NCBI GenBank assembly: GCA_911728435.2
Contig: OU452207.1
Location: forward strand, 744,001-808,000
DNA from: Apoderus coryli
Taxonomy: Eukaryota; Arthropoda; Insecta; Coleoptera; Attelabidae
DNA length: 64,000 nucleotides
Direction: 5' to 3'
Part shown: positions 10,501 to 21,245 of the stretch, piece after piece
Layout: every line of letters starts with the position of its first letter
How positions within the stretch are numbered: the stretch's first letter is position 1
The notes under the pieces: generated by a model
Told to the model about the DNA's origin: nothing
Databases searched by the model: none
Seen by the model: only the letters and a program-made list of their open reading frames with translations
Made by a program: the position numbers and the translations under genes

Positions 10501-10869
10501 GTTAAATATTTTTAAATGAATTTTTGTTAGTATAAATGCAATAGATCATGACAACCCAACAAAGCTAAATTAATTTATGCCTCTGTTTATTGGCTTGTGA
10601 TTTGTTCCAAATGAACAGAACGTCATGCACGTTAATTATTATTTATTAAAACATAGCATTATTAGTACTATTTACTGACACTGCTCGTTGTTTATTATCA
10701 AGTCTTATAATGTTGTCTTGACCCTATAATATGCTGGTTTGTTAAAAACTAATAAAATTAATTGTAAATAATTACATGATCGCATGGCTGTTCATAATAA
10801 GAATATGCATACACATTTTCAATGAGTTAGGTATTATGGTGCGATTTTATTATTATTGCTGTTCAAATC
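10501..10869. other. Gene-free AT-rich stretch
   Basis: No coding signal or clear repeat. It lies between the minus-strand non-LTR fragment and the Gypsy 5' end. Confidence 0.4.
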
Positions 10870-11330
10870 TTATTTTATACAAGGTGTTTCTAAGAAAGCT
10901 GGCCAAAATTTGTGAGCGAATTGGGGACATCTAATCATGAAATCATTTCGTCAATAAAGTTCATTTATTATATTAAGTTCATTTATTATATTAAAATTTA
11001 ACTATATTTTCATAAATACAAACAGTAGTTAACAGTGGCGACGAGAATTATGGATGCTGAAGCGTTATGAAAAGTGTTGGAGCAACAAAACCAAATTTTA
11101 GAGATGCTATCATTACATATGTCAAATCAACGAGTTGGTGATAGAAGAAAAGAAAATATCGAACTAATTATTGAATCACTTACAAGAAATATAAAGGAAT
11201 TTGTGCCAGATCCAGAGAAGATTTATTTTTAATAGATGGTTCAAAATTAGATGATTCAGCTAGAGTTAGATTACTGCAACTTTTTAGAGGGGTTTATTAT
11301 ACGCTGATGTGTTATTATGATTTTTATTGT
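10870..11330 (+). mobile_element. 5' end of a Gypsy-type LTR retrotransposon (partial LTR, PBS, start of gag)
   Basis: A putative LTR end ...AGTTAACA is followed by TGGCGACGAGAA (11036-11047), the position and style of a tRNA primer-binding site, then an ATG at 11050. The translation gives QQNQILEMLSLHM, IESLTRNIKEFVPDPE and, after a small deletion and frame change, GSKLDDSARVRLL. These match the IxSLxxxIxEFxxDPE and LDDxxKVRLLL motifs of Gypsy Gag. A stop sits at codon 7. Similarity ends near 11290 and no pol follows. A 24-bp tandem repeat of TTCATTTATTATATTAA lies just upstream (about 10968-11000). Confidence 0.55.
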
Positions 11331-11854
11331 ATTTAATTTTTCTCATAGAGTGTAAACCCATTCGAGAAAATTAACTTTTTAGCGAGTTGAATTCATAGGC
11401 AACTTTTATACCACAACTTTGGCCTCATAAATGAGCGTAAAATTGTAGTATATTGATCCGATTGTTAACATTAACACTACTTTTATTTACCACTGCAGAA
11501 ATGATTTTTACCAGGTTGATATTTTTGACTGTTCGACTCGTTAATGACATTATGCCTATCGAGGAAATCTATGGGCAACGGACCTCCCCACAACCTTCGA
11601 GAATTCGCCAAACATAGATATAAGACTTTTCAACTATCGCCGCTCTTATAAAGACTGGTAAAACAAGCAATTTGTTGAGAGACGCTTAGGAAATGTACCC
11701 TCTAAGACAGCTTTATTAATAATTACTGCCAGCAATAGCGAAATCTCTTGAGCACACTCCTTTATCCAGGAAAACAGGTAGAAATTTTCAGTAGCAATGA
11801 AAATGACAATAGAATACCAGTATTAGATGTTGAAACCTCAAATTTGACAGATTA
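11331..11854. other. No identifiable gene
   Basis: No coding region or repeat is recognised. Sequence of slightly higher complexity with short broken frames precedes the second tyrosine-recombinase copy. Confidence 0.35.
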
Positions 11855-12795
11855 ATGAAATTTTCATCAGCAAACGCTTCCAACAATTGCTTTAGTTTTT
11901 GCTGTCTGAGAACTTTGTCAAATATATTTGTTTGTGATTTTAAATTACTTCAGGACTCGCGTACTCTTCTTAATGCTGCTTGTATTGTAGCTGTTGAGTT
12001 AGCTTGGCGACGTGCTTATAGATTATTTCACGATTGAGAAAAATAATGATCGAACGCCAACCAAGAGAATTGAATACAATCCAATATTCAGTAAAACAGG
12101 AGGATCGAAAAGTTGTACAAATAGTAAGTGGCTTGTTCCAAATATTGCAAAGGAAAGTGCATGCCCTGTTCGGTTATTCCATAAATTATTGTCCAAAAGG
12201 GAGAAAAATATTACTTCCAGTCGCCTATTCTTGAGACCAAATCGTTTCTGGAAATCCGCAGGTGACACATGGTTTGACAATATACCGGTAGGCAAGAACA
12301 CAATTAATATGTGGACCAAATCATCCGTAGAAGCTATTGGTTTGGACACTAAATGTAAAAGGATATCCATTCATTCGAACAGATCAACTGCAGTTAGCCA
12401 TTTGGCAAATAAAGGAAGTCCTGAACAGCAATTAATAAAAATAACAGGACATAGCAGCTCTAATTCAATTAAACAGTACTTGAATATTAACCAAGAACGC
12501 CATGGTGAAATAATCAACTCCATGCGAGAAATTTCTTCAACAGTGGAAATTAACAATCCGTCAACTTCTTCCAATTTAACATTTACCAATTGTACTTCTC
12601 ACAACTGTAGTTTTAAATAAAAATGAATAATATTTGTTTGAAACTAATACATTTTGTATTGAAAATTATTAAACGTCAGATTGACAATCAAATTTTTGAT
12701 ATCTACAAAGTAAAAAATTATCTTATCGAATACTCCTCGGGCCTTGATAAATACTCAAAATTATCTCGGTATTATCAAGACCCTATGGGTATTAC
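11855..12795 (+). mobile_element. Crypton-like tyrosine-recombinase element, copy B
   Basis: Nearly identical to copy A from TTGTAGCTGTTGAGTTAGC (about 11985) to the shared 3' non-coding block (to about 12750). It retains the catalytic C-terminal part that copy A lost. The 3' block ends in a small inverted repeat, CTTGATAAATAC...GTATTATCAAG (12742-12780), which may mark the element end. The 5' part before 11985 does not match copy A. Confidence 0.6.
11985..12620 (+). pseudogene. Tyrosine recombinase pseudogene, catalytic domain (copy B)
   Basis: The main frame is 12012-12620. Motifs in order: ELAWRRA (box I truncated by a deletion that removed the GGEPADC codons seen in copy A), IEYNPIFSKT, NSKWLVPN, CPVRLFHKLLSKR, PNRFWKSAGDTWFDN, then KRISIHSNRSTAVSHL (H-x-x-R), ITGHSSSNSIKQYL (G-H then the candidate nucleophile Tyr), and the tail SNLTFTNCT, HNCSFK. 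The HxxR...GH...Y spacing fits tyrosine recombinases, and the DUF3504/Crypton group uses this arrangement in animals. The reading frame changes near 12012, and loss of the box-I Glu region makes it unlikely to be active. Confidence 0.65.
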
Positions 12796-13530
12796 TACTT
12801 ATAAGTTCCTTTGGAACATTCCAGTATTTTATCAACTACTCCACTGGGCATGTTTCAATGCACACACCTACCTACTTTGCATTCCATGACTGGTGCGATT
12901 CACAAATAATTATATTAGACTGTCGAGCAGTGAATAAGAAATAAGGAAAATGAATAACTAGGGAATGAATTATAATAAGAGGTAAAGAAAAAAAAATAAA
13001 AACGTACCTATACCTAAGTAAATAAGAAACATTAACAAAAAAAAAAAAAAGGAAAGACAAACTTGAAAATCAAGATATAAGCAGATTCATCGTTCGTAGT
13101 AGGTGTTTATATTAAATGTTATTTATTAGTTTGATGGGTGTGCAATGGCTTTTGAATTTCGGTGCTGGGTACCTAAGCGAAGAAGAAATTTTTTCCCACT
13201 TCGACTATAATAATAATGCTGTCGTTTTCAAGAGGCTTGAGTCAATGACGTTTAGAGCTAGAATTGTTGAAAACTATAGATGTAAATTATTAAAGATGAT
13301 GTAGATTTTACTCAGCATTTAAACACAACACAGCTGAGGAAATTATAAAACAAGGTCGGTTATCTGTTTTGCGGTACGAAATTTTGACTGCGCCATTTAG
13401 GTATAGTCATGCCACAATCCACAATGACAAATACGTTTAAGCTTCAGTTGTGAAGAAGTTTCTTCATAATCCTAAAATCATTTTGAAGGGAACGGAAGTG
13501 AAACAATATTTGCAATAAATGAAAGAACAT
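12796..13530. other. No identifiable gene
   Basis: A 60-codon frame (13116-13304) has no known domain. A poly-A tract near 13038 and A/T-rich sequence dominate. Nothing else can be supported. Confidence 0.35.
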
Positions 13531-13532
13531 GA

Positions 13533-14330
13533 ATATACACTATGTCCAAGATAAGAATGAGATAGCATTGGAATCTTGGAAACGGTAGGAGGTACAATGT
13601 CGGTTAAATTAGAGAAAAGTTGTACAACTCAAACATCTTTTAAATGGTGTTTTGAAAAGTAAACTAACTTTAGCCGTTTTCGAGATTTTTTGAAAAAACC
13701 ATTTTTTGCGATTTTAGTGATTTCTGCCATTATGTTTTTCAAATATAAAAAAATAAAAAGCACTTTTTCATTGTTATTTTTTGAGGAAAATATAGGTTGG
13801 TTTTTTTAAATACGGCCCTAGATTTTTTATTGTTAAATTTAAAGCCATTTTTAATTAAAAAATGGGTAGTATATCACACGTAATGGTTTAACCAAGTTTT
13901 AAGCTGTTATTTAAAATTATTCAAGAAAAATCGCCATAGAAGCCTGCTGCCGGCTTGAAGGCGAATCCTCATGTAAGCGTCAGTGACATTTCTTCAGACT
14001 TAGGAATAAATCGCACTTCAGCATATTGGATTTTAAAATCTTTCAAACTGCACCCTTACAGTATGGTTTTACATCAGGCACTGTCAGATGCCGATATTGA
14101 CAAGAAGCGCCTATAGACTTTTGTTATTGGCTGAGAGATATGTGCACGGAAAACCCGCAATTTCTCTCACAGATTTTATGGACTGAGCCATTTTTTCTAG
14201 TTGTGGTATTGTTAATGTACACAATACGCATTATTGGTCACAAACAAATCCTCATTGGATGCCGGAAGTTGACCATCAAAGTAGATGGAGTGTAAACGTG
14301 TGGTGTGGAATCGTAGTCAGGGTATTTAGC
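13533..14330 (+). mobile_element. Mariner/IS630-like transposon relic with left terminus
   Basis: The left end ATACACTATGTCCAAGATAAG (about 13534) recurs as its reverse complement near 21218-21240 (CTTATCTTGGACACAGTGTAT), suggesting a family terminus. The transposase remnant begins about 400 bp inside. A right end was not found, so the 3' half is lost or too decayed. Confidence 0.55.
13940..14320 (+). pseudogene. Mariner/IS630-like transposase fragment
   Basis: NPHVSVSDISSDLGINR and SAYWILKSFKLHPY form the second helix-turn-helix and linker, followed by VLHQALSDADIDKK. In a second frame come FCYWLRDMCTENPQFL and, after a change of the first catalytic motif (expected DEATF, here E-PFF), SCGIVNVHNTHYWS, NPHWMPEVDHQSRW and VWCGIV. 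The first catalytic Asp is therefore gone, and the part carrying the second and third acidic residues is absent. There are at least two frameshifts. Confidence 0.75.
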
Positions 14331-15700
14331 AGCATATTCGCGTTTATTTATTTGTCTCCATGCATGGAAACTTCCCAATTTTGTTTTAACAAATTTTATA
14401 AAACCTCTGCATTTTGGTAATTTTAATGGATCTTTCATTATTTTTATTTGTTAAACTATCAGTTTAATAAAGTTTAAAACTATTTCTGTATTTCCCATGG
14501 CATTCTTGATCACGGAAAATTAAAGATACATGATTTTTCAACGAATTTTGGTGAACAACATTCTTTTGGACATAACTCTCAAACGAATACAGATTTTCCT
14601 GTGCGGTTTGGGACTTTTTTGTTGCAAATTCAATTTACTTTTCCTTTTTGATAAAATATTTGTTACATTCCATTTAAGTTTTTAAAGAAAAATCGAAAAA
14701 ACCTTAGGCGATGCAAATATCGCCATCTAGCGGAGCCCCAAAAAACAATTATGATTTGAAATCTTTGTTTTCTTCATCAGCAAGGCTTGAGTTCTTAAAC
14801 AAAAATTAGATTGATAAATTCGGTTAAGCCAAACCAAAGTTATAGACATTATCATAGGTAAAATTTCGTCCTTCCCTGCTGCCTTTATTTCAAGCCTTAC
14901 AATAAAAAGTGATACCCCAAAAAGATGCCGAATCTCAGTAGCATTACCGTGGTAGTATTGTTTTTCTAACTTATATTGCGAAATTTTCAATAAAAATGCA
15001 TTTTTCGCATTACTGTATCTATTACGCCCCCTAGCGGTACAGTTAGGAACTAAAGAACTATTTCCAGCGATTTCCCATGGTGAATTTCCCTAAAAGAATT
15101 TTTTTCCCATTGTCCTACGACTATTATTCCTTAATGGAATACCCGGTACATATACAGTTAAATGGTCCACTCTGTATTTTTACGATTATCCCCAGTATGA
15201 CCACAGATTCCAATCCTTTGAAAAAACAGTTATTCCAATTGGTTTTTCATATAATTTACGGCAAATGTCATGGTATAAAACATGACCTGTGCCATAAATC
15301 AATCCCATTTGACCAATTTGGAAATACACATTGGTATATTATAGGTATGCACCTATGTAGATGTTGGTACCTACACCTATTTGTACGTATATACACTGGC
15401 AGTCTTTAAATGTGTAATTTATATGGTGAATAATACTAGCTAGCACGCCTACTCACTCAGCCGTTCATTTGATATATTATTTGCATTTTTATTTCGGACT
15501 CTCTTCTGTCTCTTTTCCGTTTATCATTTTGGCGAAATCACGTATTGGCTACACAACCACATATTATTATTATTCTCTGTTTTGCCATGTTAAAAAGGAT
15601 TTATTTGCAATGTTGCCGATATGTACTGGGTGATCATTTATAAAAGCACACTCCCTTTAACTTTGTTGTGACACCCTGTAGAAGAACATGTTAATTACAA
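14331..15700. other. No identifiable gene
   Basis: Open frames of 66-110 codons occur but show no domain. Short strings such as CGCCATCTAGCGGAGCCCC (14721) and CGCCCCCTAGCGG (15026) look like members of a dispersed repeat. TACTGGGTGATCATTTATAA (15629) and GACACCCTGTAG (15671) resemble transposon termini in inverted orientation about 55 bp apart. Confidence 0.35.
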
Positions 15701-17720
15701 AAGTGGGTCTATTTCAAACGGTTCAATAATAATTCGCAATTAAACAAAGCTTTTTCAAAAATTAAATGCATTTAAACATTTTTAGCTCTCCATATCATAT
15801 ATTATGTAATATATGGAGACTATTAGTTTCATGAATTTTTAATAGAATATAACCAATAAAATGTGTCATAAATATCTTACTTTCATAGGCGTTCGTAAAT
15901 AGTGGAAAAGGGGTCAAAACATAAAAAATATATATTTCCTAAACTTATTCGAAATATGGAATAATTTTTCATAGTTGTGATAGAACATAGCCTAAAAAAT
16001 GTTAAAAAAAAATGTTTCTCAAATATACCAGAAAAATTGGCTAATTATATATAGCTTTGATATAAGATAACCTAAAAAATGCAGCATAAAATTTTTATTT
16101 ACATAGGCGTTTGTAAATAGTAAAAAAAGGGGTAAAATAAAAAAAAATTAAAATGTAAAAAATTTTATATTTAACTAGATGAATTGGTGTTAAAAATACA
16201 CGACAAAAATTAATGTACCATAGGCGTCCGTGAGAATTCTATAAAAGGGTCAGAAAAAATTTGTATCCGTGATAACTCAAAAACCACTTAACGGATTTTA
16301 ACCACATTTGGTACGAAAATACTACAGGATATTTATAGGTGGTGATTAACATTGAGCGTAGGCAAGGGGTTTAAAAGAGGGTTCAAAAATTTAAAAAATC
16401 ATAGTTCTTAAACTTATCCAAAATATTGAATAATTTTTTATAGTTGTGATAGAAGATAACCTAAAAAATGTTACATAAAAGAATTAGTTCACACAGGCGT
16501 TCGAAAATAGTCTTAAAAAAAGGGTCAAAAACGAAAAAAAAATGTTTCCCAAATATACCAGAAAAATTGGCTAATTATATATAGCTTTGATATAAGATAA
16601 CCTAAAAAATGCAGCATAAAATTTTTATTTACATAGGCGTTCGTAAATAGTAAAAAAAAGTGGTAAAATTAAAAAAAAATTTTAAATGTAAAAAATTTTA
16701 TATTTAACTAGTTGAATTGGTGTTAAAAATACACGACAAAAATTAATGTTCCATAGGCGTCCGTGAAAATTCTATAAAAGGGTCAGAAAAAATTTGTATC
16801 CGTGATAACTCAAAACCCACTTAACGGATAACCTACAACATGCAGCATAACAATTTTGTTTACATAGGCGTTCGTAAATAGCAGAAAAGGGGGAAAAATA
16901 AATTTTATAATAAGACTAAAAAAATCAATTAATTTGGATTCAGGAACTTGGCCTAGATCTGAAATATAAAATATCTGCGTATAAATAGTGCCTCCAAAGA
17001 GAAGAAAAAGGCACAAAACCCGATACTCAAAAAAAAAATAGCTGATGTGTAAAACAAAACAAAAATTTATTAAATTTAGATAAATGACAAAAAGGTCATA
17101 AAATTATTACTTTTACACTTAAATATGGAGAGCTATTCGTGCCTCGAGGGCAACAGTTTATTTTTTTTTTTAATTTCACCGGAAATACTTGTTTTTAGTC
17201 ATTTTATACATAAATAAGTAGTTTAAAAAAATGTCTGTCTGTCTGTATGCACGAAAACGCAAAAACCACTTAACAGATTTTAACCAAATTTGGTACAAAA
17301 ATACTATTGGACATGGCAAGGAGCTGATTAGATTTTGGGAAACATTGAGCGTAGGCAAAGATTAATGTACATTAATCTTTGGCGTAGGCAATGGGTTTAA
17401 AAGAGTCAAAAATTAAAAAAATTCACAGTTCTTTAAGTTATCCGAAATACTGCATAATGTTTTACGCATTTAATTGAATATAACCTAAAATATTGAGCAT
17501 ACAATATTAGTGGAAAAGGGGTCAAAACATAAAAAATATATATTTCGTAAACTTATTTGAAATATAGAATAATTTTTCATATTTGTGATACAATATAAGC
17601 TAAAAAATATTTCATAAAAGAATTGATTCACACAGGCGTTCGAAAATAGTCTAAAAAAGGGTCCAAAATTATATAATTACATATAGTAGTATTTAAAAGA
17701 CCAAGCTTTTGTAAAAAAAA
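15700..17720. repeat. AT-rich region with diverged direct repeats
   Basis: A ~290-bp segment at 16010-16297 recurs at 16540-16828 (offset about 530 bp, over 90% alike), and partial versions recur at 15900-16000, 16430-16540 and 17500-17660. Recurrent words are CATAGGCGTTCGTAAATAG, GATAACCTAAAAAATG and CAAAAACCACTTAACGGATT (16280, 16812, about 17261). A short GTCT run lies at about 17232. No coding potential; this is a decayed tandem or nested repeat cluster. Confidence 0.75.
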
Positions 17721-18184
17721 ATAGGCTAAATAAAGTAACTTTCGAGCAAATTTTACGCCACAGTTTTTTTGACGATTCCATAGAGAAATTTGCCTGACAG
17801 CAAGTTGGGGTGTTCTTTCACAAACTGCAATTTTGCGTGCACGTAAATATTTGAAATCGATTCAAATAAAGCCCCCCTTATTGATTTTTTTGAGAAAACT
17901 TGCCATTGAATCAGTTACAAGATCTTATATTATTCCATCAAGACGGAGCATCGTCTCATAATACCAGGGGTGCTCAAGACTTTTTTAACAATAACTTTAG
18001 AGAATGGATAGGCAAGTTTGAGACCATTCCAAGGCCATCAAGCAGTTATGATTTAACGCCTCTGGATATATTTTTATGGACCTATATATTAAAGATAAAT
18101 CATGCACCGAATTGTGTCCGAAAAATTTTAACTGGTAACAGGACTTGTCGGTATTGGAAAAATAAATAAAAGTTTCTAAATTTC

Positions 18185-18225
18185 AGCCAACGTTTCGTTC
18201 ACTGTACGTAAACTTCTTCAGGGCC
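18185..18225 (-). ncRNA. Hammerhead-like motif in left arm
   Basis: Minus strand: GGCC, CTGAAGA, an AGTT...AAC helix II with a 10-11 base loop, GAAAC, GTT, GGCT. GGCC and GGCT would pair as helix I (four pairs including a G-U). An extra A after the CUGANGA core and the near absence of helix III are non-canonical, so this is hammerhead-like rather than a confident ribozyme. Confidence 0.4.
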
Positions 18226-18558
18226 TATATAATCAATGTATAGTTATTTTTTGATTGTACCTCATATATATTGAATAGCAGTACCTACTATGTCCACCTG
18301 CCTTAGATGATAAATTTTTAAAAGTATTTGAGTTTTTGTAAATTAAAGAAAAACCAATTCTATTTTATTTTATTCCAATAGTGCTGCTATACCTATGAGA
18401 TATTTTATACCTACATGTTGTGATGGATATTTGTTGTACCATTTTAAATTTAATGTTGTTGTTATGTGTATGTTTTTCTTAGATCAAGACTAAATAAGGT
18501 AATTAGTTGACTGATTTCTTATTGTATTGTATTGATTTTATTTGTATTTGATTATATA

Positions 18559-18599
18559 GGCCCTGAAGAAGTTCACGTACAGTGAACGAAACGTTAGCT
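18559..18599 (+). ncRNA. Hammerhead-like motif in right arm
   Basis: The inverted partner of the motif at 18185-18225: GGCC (18559-18562), CTGAAGA (18563-18569), helix II GTTCAC..GTGAAC, GAAAC (18588-18592), GTT, AGCT. The first helix I pair is broken (C facing A), while helix II is extended to six pairs. Confidence 0.35.
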
Positions 18600-18830
18600 G
18601 AAATTTAGAAAGTTTTATTTATTTGTCCAATGCCGACAATTCCTGTTACCAATTAAAGATAAAGTGTATTTATTGGACATTCAAAACATAGAGCAAATTT
18701 TCCCGAATTTTTAACAAACACTATTAACGACTTAAGGAATAGATTCGAAAAATCCATTGAAGTAAACGGACACAGATTCGATCACCTTTTGTCGATATTT
18801 TGGTTTTTTTTTCTCAGTTTTGTGTAAATA

Positions 18831-19984
18831 ACTTTTTGATTTTGTTATTTTTTAAATAACTACATTTAATTTTTGAAAAAGCTTTGTTTTATTGCGAATT
18901 CTTATTGAACATTTAAGATACACCCATCAAATATGGACGTTAGATTGAATCGTGATTCGAGAATAGACCTACCCCTGACAAAACCATAGTAAAAAAATAA
19001 AGTTACGTGCTTTATGTTGACAAACGACGGTCGTCGAGTTGTTCCCAGAAATATGAAAATCCGATACTATTTCAGACGAGACGAAACAAAACCCATATTT
19101 TCTACCTGACTACCTTTGTCACTAAAAATTTCTACTTTATTATACCCTTAGAATGCATAAATATAATAATATCTACTTCCTAAAAGCACTCGCTGTGCTA
19201 TGTTCACTGTGAAGGTTGTCGTTAATGGCCAGTATAGCCTATATAGATATAACTTTTGTACATATAATATAATATCTGACATGTCCAAACATTTATAGCC
19301 AGCCATATATATTTATTTATTGACAAAAGTTATAAATCATTCGTTTAAGAATGCCCGATTTTTGAATAAGAGAACGAAATAATAAATTTAAAACGATTAA
19401 TTTTAAATAACTCTAGCGAAACATCAATTATAAGGGTGTATGAAAAGGGTGCAAAACCTACAATTGCTCCCCGAAGCGCCATATTTAATTTGGCAAAGGT
19501 CCAAACAGGAAAAAAAAATTTGTGTGAGCACCGACCAACGTTTAAGAACCCATAAGGGTGGATACAGAGTCTTCAATAGATTGACTTTACAGTTGAACAA
19601 TTTTTGGTAATGCTGATTCTTTCTGGTCAAGATTATATAGCAAATAACGATACTACGACCGGCTAGACGCTAATAACAATGGGATACGAGTGAAAGAAAT
19701 TAGAGTTATCAATTGCAGACCAGATATCTTGAACCAAGATCAAGAAGAATACGTAATTGCTGGAAAAACATAACAATCGACCGAAATGGAGTGATCAAAT
19801 TGTTATCATCTATCAATCCAAAACAGTTTGCACACTCCTCATCCTTGATTGTCTATCCTAATATTTAGCAGGTTATCAGCGGTTGCAAGAGTTTAATTAA
19901 CTTATTTAAAGGCTCAGAATAATCCTCAAATGACTATTTGTGACAGCCTCAAAAAAGACTCGATTTCGATTATACACTCCCAGT
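18831..19984. other. No identifiable gene
   Basis: No domain found. Around 19661-19700 short frames are slightly reminiscent of endonuclease-to-RT linkers but not enough to call. The rest is AT-rich. Confidence 0.35.
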
Positions 19985-21207
19985 GCATCTGACGTTGTTG
20001 ATAGAGACTTTTTATGCCTAAAAATAGAACAAGTTGGCATACGTGGACCGATCAATCAGTGGACACATTCTTATTTGGAGGACCGAAACATCGCGGTTAA
20101 AATTGAATCTGTTGTATCAGACTTCTTAAATGTTGATCTGGGCACTCCTCAGGGAAGTATACTGCGCCCATTGCTATTTTTACTTTATATTAACGATCTC
20201 CCTGCAAATATCACACACGGTTTTCAGTACATGTATGCTGATTACATCACTCTTTTATTATCTGACAGGGATCCTGAAATTCTAAAACATAAGATAAATG
20301 TCATGCTCGATGAGTTTCGAATGTGGTGTCGGAGTAACAGGCTGATGATCAACTTTGACAAAACAGTTGCTATACACTTTAATAAGTTCAGAACATTGGA
20401 TCTCAACATAAACTTTGATCATATCCATCTTCCTCTATCAGATTCTGCTAAACTGCTAGGAGTTTTTGTTGATCCGGATTTCAGCTGGGTAACGCATATA
20501 GACCACCTTTGTAAAAAACTTAATACATCTTTATATATTATTAATTCGCTGAAGACTTGCATGAGTGTGCATGTCTTACTTTCAATATATTATACATTGA
20601 TCTATTCAGCAATTGCGTATGGTATAGTGGTCTGGGGCAGGTCTAGTATGATTGACAGAGTGTTTACGAGCAGTGCGTTGCATTTTTAATATTCCTTTTA
20701 GAGGTACTTGTAGGGAGGCTTTTAAGCAAAATCGTTTGCTCACAGTCCCATCTATTTTCCTATATAAAACACTCTGTCATATTTACAAAAATAAAGATGG
20801 CGGGCGTACGTGTGGAGACAACCACGAGTATTCCACTAGGGGAAGGGACCGATTGTACTTGCCTCGTCCCAAACACGAATTTTACAAAAAGTCACCAAAA
20901 TACGCGGGCTACCAATGTTATAATCTCCTGCCCGAGGACGTTAAGGGTTGCCTAACTGAGACACAATTTAAAAGAAAATTGAAACTGTATTTGATTGATA
21001 ACGTGTTCTACAGCTTTCAGGAGTTTGTTGATACTCATGGATGGTAGTTTTTTTTTAGCGATTGTAATTGTTCATTTGTTGTTTATTTATTTATTTTTCT
21101 CTGAATGTTATTATGAGTGTTTTTATTTTTGTTTACATATTGTTTACATATTGACATGTCTATGTACAGAAATGTACAATTTATGACTGAAATAAAGAAT
21201 TTGAATG
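19985..21207 (+). pseudogene. 5'-truncated non-LTR retrotransposon with mutated YADD box
   Basis: The first frame (to 20689) gives DRDFLCLKIEQVGIRG, NQWTHSYLEDRNIAVKIE, LGTPQGSILRPLLFLLYIN, QYMYADYITLLLSD, WCRSNRLMINFDKT, LLGVFVDPDFSWVTHID and AIAYGIVVWGR. The catalytic box YADD reads YADY, losing the second Asp. After a frameshift near 20655 the C-terminal part follows (RCIFNIPFRGTC to LIDNVFYSFQEFVDTHGW, ending 21045). The 3' UTR ends AATAAAGAATTTGAATG near 21207. 5' truncation is near 19985. It is a Jockey-like lineage separate from families 1 and 2 by sequence. Confidence 0.8.
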
Positions 21208-21245
21208 CCATCACCACCCTTATCTTGGACACAGTGTATACAGCG
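21208..21245 (-). repeat. Terminus of the 13.5-kb mariner-like family
   Basis: CTTATCTTGGACACAGTGTAT is the reverse complement of the left end at 13534 with one substitution. It lies immediately after the non-LTR 3' end, so the retrotransposon may have inserted next to or into such an element. Confidence 0.5.

Larger units (their letters stand above)
18100..18651. mobile_element. 552-bp palindromic insertion with hammerhead-like arms
   Basis: The left arm (about 18129-18238) and right arm (about 18551-18651) are inverted copies, about 90% identical over roughly 100 bp. The middle ~310 bp is AT-rich and non-coding. Each arm carries CTGAAGA...CGAAACGTT reading inward-to-outward. The element is flanked by a 12-bp target duplication. 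A non-autonomous Penelope-like element is my inference, from the arm motif and the variable-length target duplication. A simple foldback element is the alternative. Confidence 0.65.
18088..18663. repeat. 12-bp target-site duplication around the 18.1-kb insertion
   Basis: ATTAAAGATAAA occurs at 18088-18099 and 18652-18663, directly flanking the palindromic insertion. Removing the insertion and one copy reconnects the interrupted transposase reading. Confidence 0.8.
17890..18830 (+). pseudogene. Mariner/IS630-like transposase fragment, interrupted at 18100
   Basis: 17900-18087 gives LILFHQDGASSHNT (second catalytic Asp in QDGA), FFNNNFREWIGKFE and RPSSSYDLTPLDIFLWTYI (third catalytic region; normally WPxRSPDLTPLDFFLWG). 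Reading resumes past the insertion as DKVYLLDIQNIEQI and in another frame EKSIEVNGHRFDHLLSIF, the usual C-terminus, near 18750-18800. The 5' half with the first Asp is missing. The insertion of 18100-18651 splits the coding sequence between LWTYI and the DKVYLLD part. Confidence 0.75.

Noticed and set aside
14238..14438. 66-codon minus-strand frame as a gene
   Set aside because: It lies partly antisense to the transposase relic at 13940-14320, and the remainder has no domain.
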